Shown here in pieces: positions 30,180-31,440 of a stretch of 31,440 nucleotides of DNA. The stretch's first letter is position 1. The number at the start of each line of letters is the position of its first letter. The stretch is from Chloroflexi bacterium UBA6077 (GTDB lineage Bacteria; Chloroflexota; UBA6077): positions 1 through 31,440 of the forward strand of contig DIXP01000074.1 of NCBI GenBank assembly GCA_002436065.1. Reading direction: 5' to 3'. The position numbers were made by a program, and so were the translations under genes. The notes under the pieces were generated by a model that searched no databases, was not told the origin of the DNA, and was given only the letters and a program-made list of their open reading frames with translations.

Positions 30180-30743
30180 ATGAAGCGAGTAGCTGTTACC
30201 GTCGCTCTTTCGATTACGCTGACGCTGCTGGCCTCCATGGGAGGAGGATGGGGAGATGCCCTTGGCCAGACCGCCGGTCCTCCTCCTACCAGGCTTCCGG
30301 CGGGGGCATCCAGCATTCCCAGCTACGCGCCGGTTGCGCCCCCGCCTGCATCAGAGTACCGACCGGCTTCCTCCTCCGCATCGTCCCCCACCTCGACTCC
30401 CTCCAGCGGCATCGCTGCGCCCCCACAGCCTGCTGGGCCGGATGTGAGTGGGGCTCAACCACAACCCAATCAGCCCGCCTTGGCCTCCACGTCAGTTCCA
30501 CAGAGCGGGCCGTCCCCCCAGGGGATTCCTCAGCCCACGCGCATCGTGACGACCACGCCGATTCCTGCCACCGCAGACCGGGTTCCGCAACCCACGGAGG
30601 CCCGCCCCCAGGGACAGATTCAGTCCAATGCTCTCCCCTCCGATGGAGAGCAATCCGGTCAGCTCTCCTGGGCTTTTGGGGCTGTGGGCGCCGCGGTCGG
30701 CATTGTGATCGGCATAGGGCTGTACCGCCGACCATGGAAGTAG
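30180..30743 (+). CDS. Pro/Ser-rich secreted protein with C-terminal membrane anchor
   Basis: The 187-aa protein has an N-terminal signal (VAVTVALSITLTLLASM, then ALGQT, similar to the gene before it). A ~115-residue Pro/Ser/Thr/Gln-rich region follows (PPASEYRPASSSASSPTS and similar), then one C-terminal helix (LSWAFGAVGAAVGIVIGIGLY) ending in RRPWK. Helix plus basic tail is the layout of a C-terminally anchored surface protein, though no sorting motif such as LPxTG is seen. GGAG lies 7 nt before ATG 30180. I recognise no family; a wall-spanning spacer is likely. Confidence 0.75.
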   Translation: MKRVAVTVALSITLTLLASMGGGWGDALGQTAGPPPTRLPAGASSIPSYAPVAPPPASEYRPASSSASSPTSTPSSGIAAPPQPAGPDVSGAQPQPNQPALASTSVPQSGPSPQGIPQPTRIVTTTPIPATADRVPQPTEARPQGQIQSNALPSDGEQSGQLSWAFGAVGAAVGIVIGIGLYRRPWK

Positions 30744-30831
30744 CCTCAAGCCCACAACTCTTCGCGGACCCCATTCGCGGAGCTGGATCCAGAGGCTCTG
30801 ACTCTCAGAGCGGCCTCGAACCACCATCGAT

Positions 30832-31440
30832 CTATCCGCCGACGCATACACCCACGGCAGCCCCCATGGCACCCGGCCTACCACGTGCGGCCAGGTCGAG
30901 GGTGACTCCCAGCAGCCGCAGGGGCGTCCCCAGCGCGTAGGTCCGGAAGACCAGGTTTCCTCCCGCCGGTCCCTCCGACACGAATGCCTCCCCCAGCCGG
31001 TACCTGCCCACGTAGCCGTAGAGCGGCTCGAACTGGAAGGTCACCCAGAAGAGGTTCTGCCAGCGCCTCTCGTACAGCTCCAGCGCCTTGCCCTGGGGCA
31101 GATCGGACAGCTTGGTGCGCAGCATCCTGAGATTCTGGCCCTTGGGACCCTCCTCCCGCAGTTAGAACTCGAGGTCGAACTGGTCGGTGGCACTAAGTGT
31201 GGAAAGCGGCACGTCGATGCGGTAGAGCCCCTCCTGGGACACGCGGAAGGTGTGGCCGGTGGAAACCCAGTCGTTCACCTGGACCGAGGAGTCGGCGCCG
31301 GTACTGGTGGCGGTATCTGGTAGGGGTACCGGCAGGAAGGCTATCAGCGCGACGAGCGCCACCGCCATGGCCGCCAGACCGGAGAGGAAGGTGACGGAGA
31401 GACGAGTCTTCAACCTAGAGCCTATCCGAATAACCCGGCC
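30832..31440 (-). pseudogene. Interrupted membrane-anchored gene (in-frame TAA; 5' end outside window)
   Basis: On the minus strand the frame is open from the edge through RLKTRLSVTFLSGLAAMAVAL (a membrane helix) and GHTFRVSQEGLYRIDVPL to DQFDLEF. A TAA then lies at 31164-31162, and the same frame continues as LREEGPKGQNLRML, LELYERRWQNLFWVTFQFEPLYGYVGRYRLGEAFV to a stop at 30832. The pieces fit one beta-sandwich protein in which a Tyr codon (FYLRE expected) may have become TAA. No ribosome site suits a restart at 31125. It may be a true nonsense mutation, a sequencing error, or two short genes. A TTG at 31413 is a possible start, but the frame stays open to the window edge. Confidence 0.6.

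Noticed and set aside
31162..31164. Recoded stop in the edge gene
   Set aside because: The codon is TAA, not TGA or TAG, so known Sec or Pyl insertion does not apply. A mutation or error is simpler.

Overview
The window looks like a GC-rich chromosomal segment of a Chloroflexota bacterium, probably an anaerobe or from an anaerobic lineage. I infer this from the mix of genes: Thr-Pro (TPT) linkers in surface proteins, DUF4012 and DUF2723 proteins, an FWDY-type repeat module, a CODH-like iron-sulfur operon and a dockerin protein. No rRNA or tRNA gene was seen and the phylum call is an inference.

Layout. 1-1.1 kb: a truncated DUF11/TPT surface protein and a small membrane protein. 1.4-4.6 kb: housekeeping genes uppP, nadD and obgE, then a gene-free stretch holding three perfect DnaA boxes in a row (possible oriC or DnaA-controlled site). 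4.6-9.5 kb: a minus-strand redox operon in the order CooF-like ferredoxin, short CooS-like protein, ferredoxin-fusion protein of unknown role, unknown Cys-rich protein, FAD/NAD oxidoreductase (FNOR). A ~300-nt structured leader precedes it. 9.9-13.9 kb: a GntR/HutC regulator with a NagB-like sugar-phosphate enzyme, a dolichol-phosphate-mannose-synthase-like glycosyltransferase, an OsmC/ferredoxin/coiled-coil group and a CoA-binding protein. 14.0-15.6 kb: a thioredoxin-fold gene interrupted by an in-frame TGA that is followed at once by a SECIS-like hairpin, a tiny membrane ORF and a thioredoxin-reductase-like gene. 15.6-20.7 kb: small membrane proteins, a 979-aa propeller/TPT/dockerin protein and an LPG-synthase-like membrane protein. 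20.7-31.4 kb: a decayed transposase, a PAP2 phosphatase, a broken glycosyltransferase, a tightly coupled cell-surface run (glycoside-hydrolase-like, DUF2723, DUF4012, FWDY-module protein), a Pro-rich anchored protein and a broken gene at the edge.

Most interesting points. (1) The TGA-containing gene reads Cys-Ala-Val-Gly-TGA-Gly and carries an 11-bp stem-loop starting 4 nt after the TGA, so it is a strong selenoprotein candidate next to a likely reductase partner. (2) The CooS-like protein keeps the B-cluster cysteines but by eye lacks three of six C-cluster ligands and one D-cluster cysteine. It is therefore probably not an ordinary CO dehydrogenase, and it travels with two uncharacterised proteins. 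(3) Heptameric NNTCAGC repeats occur in at least four places. They form inverted arms of two ~145-bp elements, touch stop codons, lie inside a gene and supply the -35 box of one promoter. (4) Several promoters sit so close to start codons that leaderless mRNAs are likely. Strong hairpins without U-tracts end many genes.
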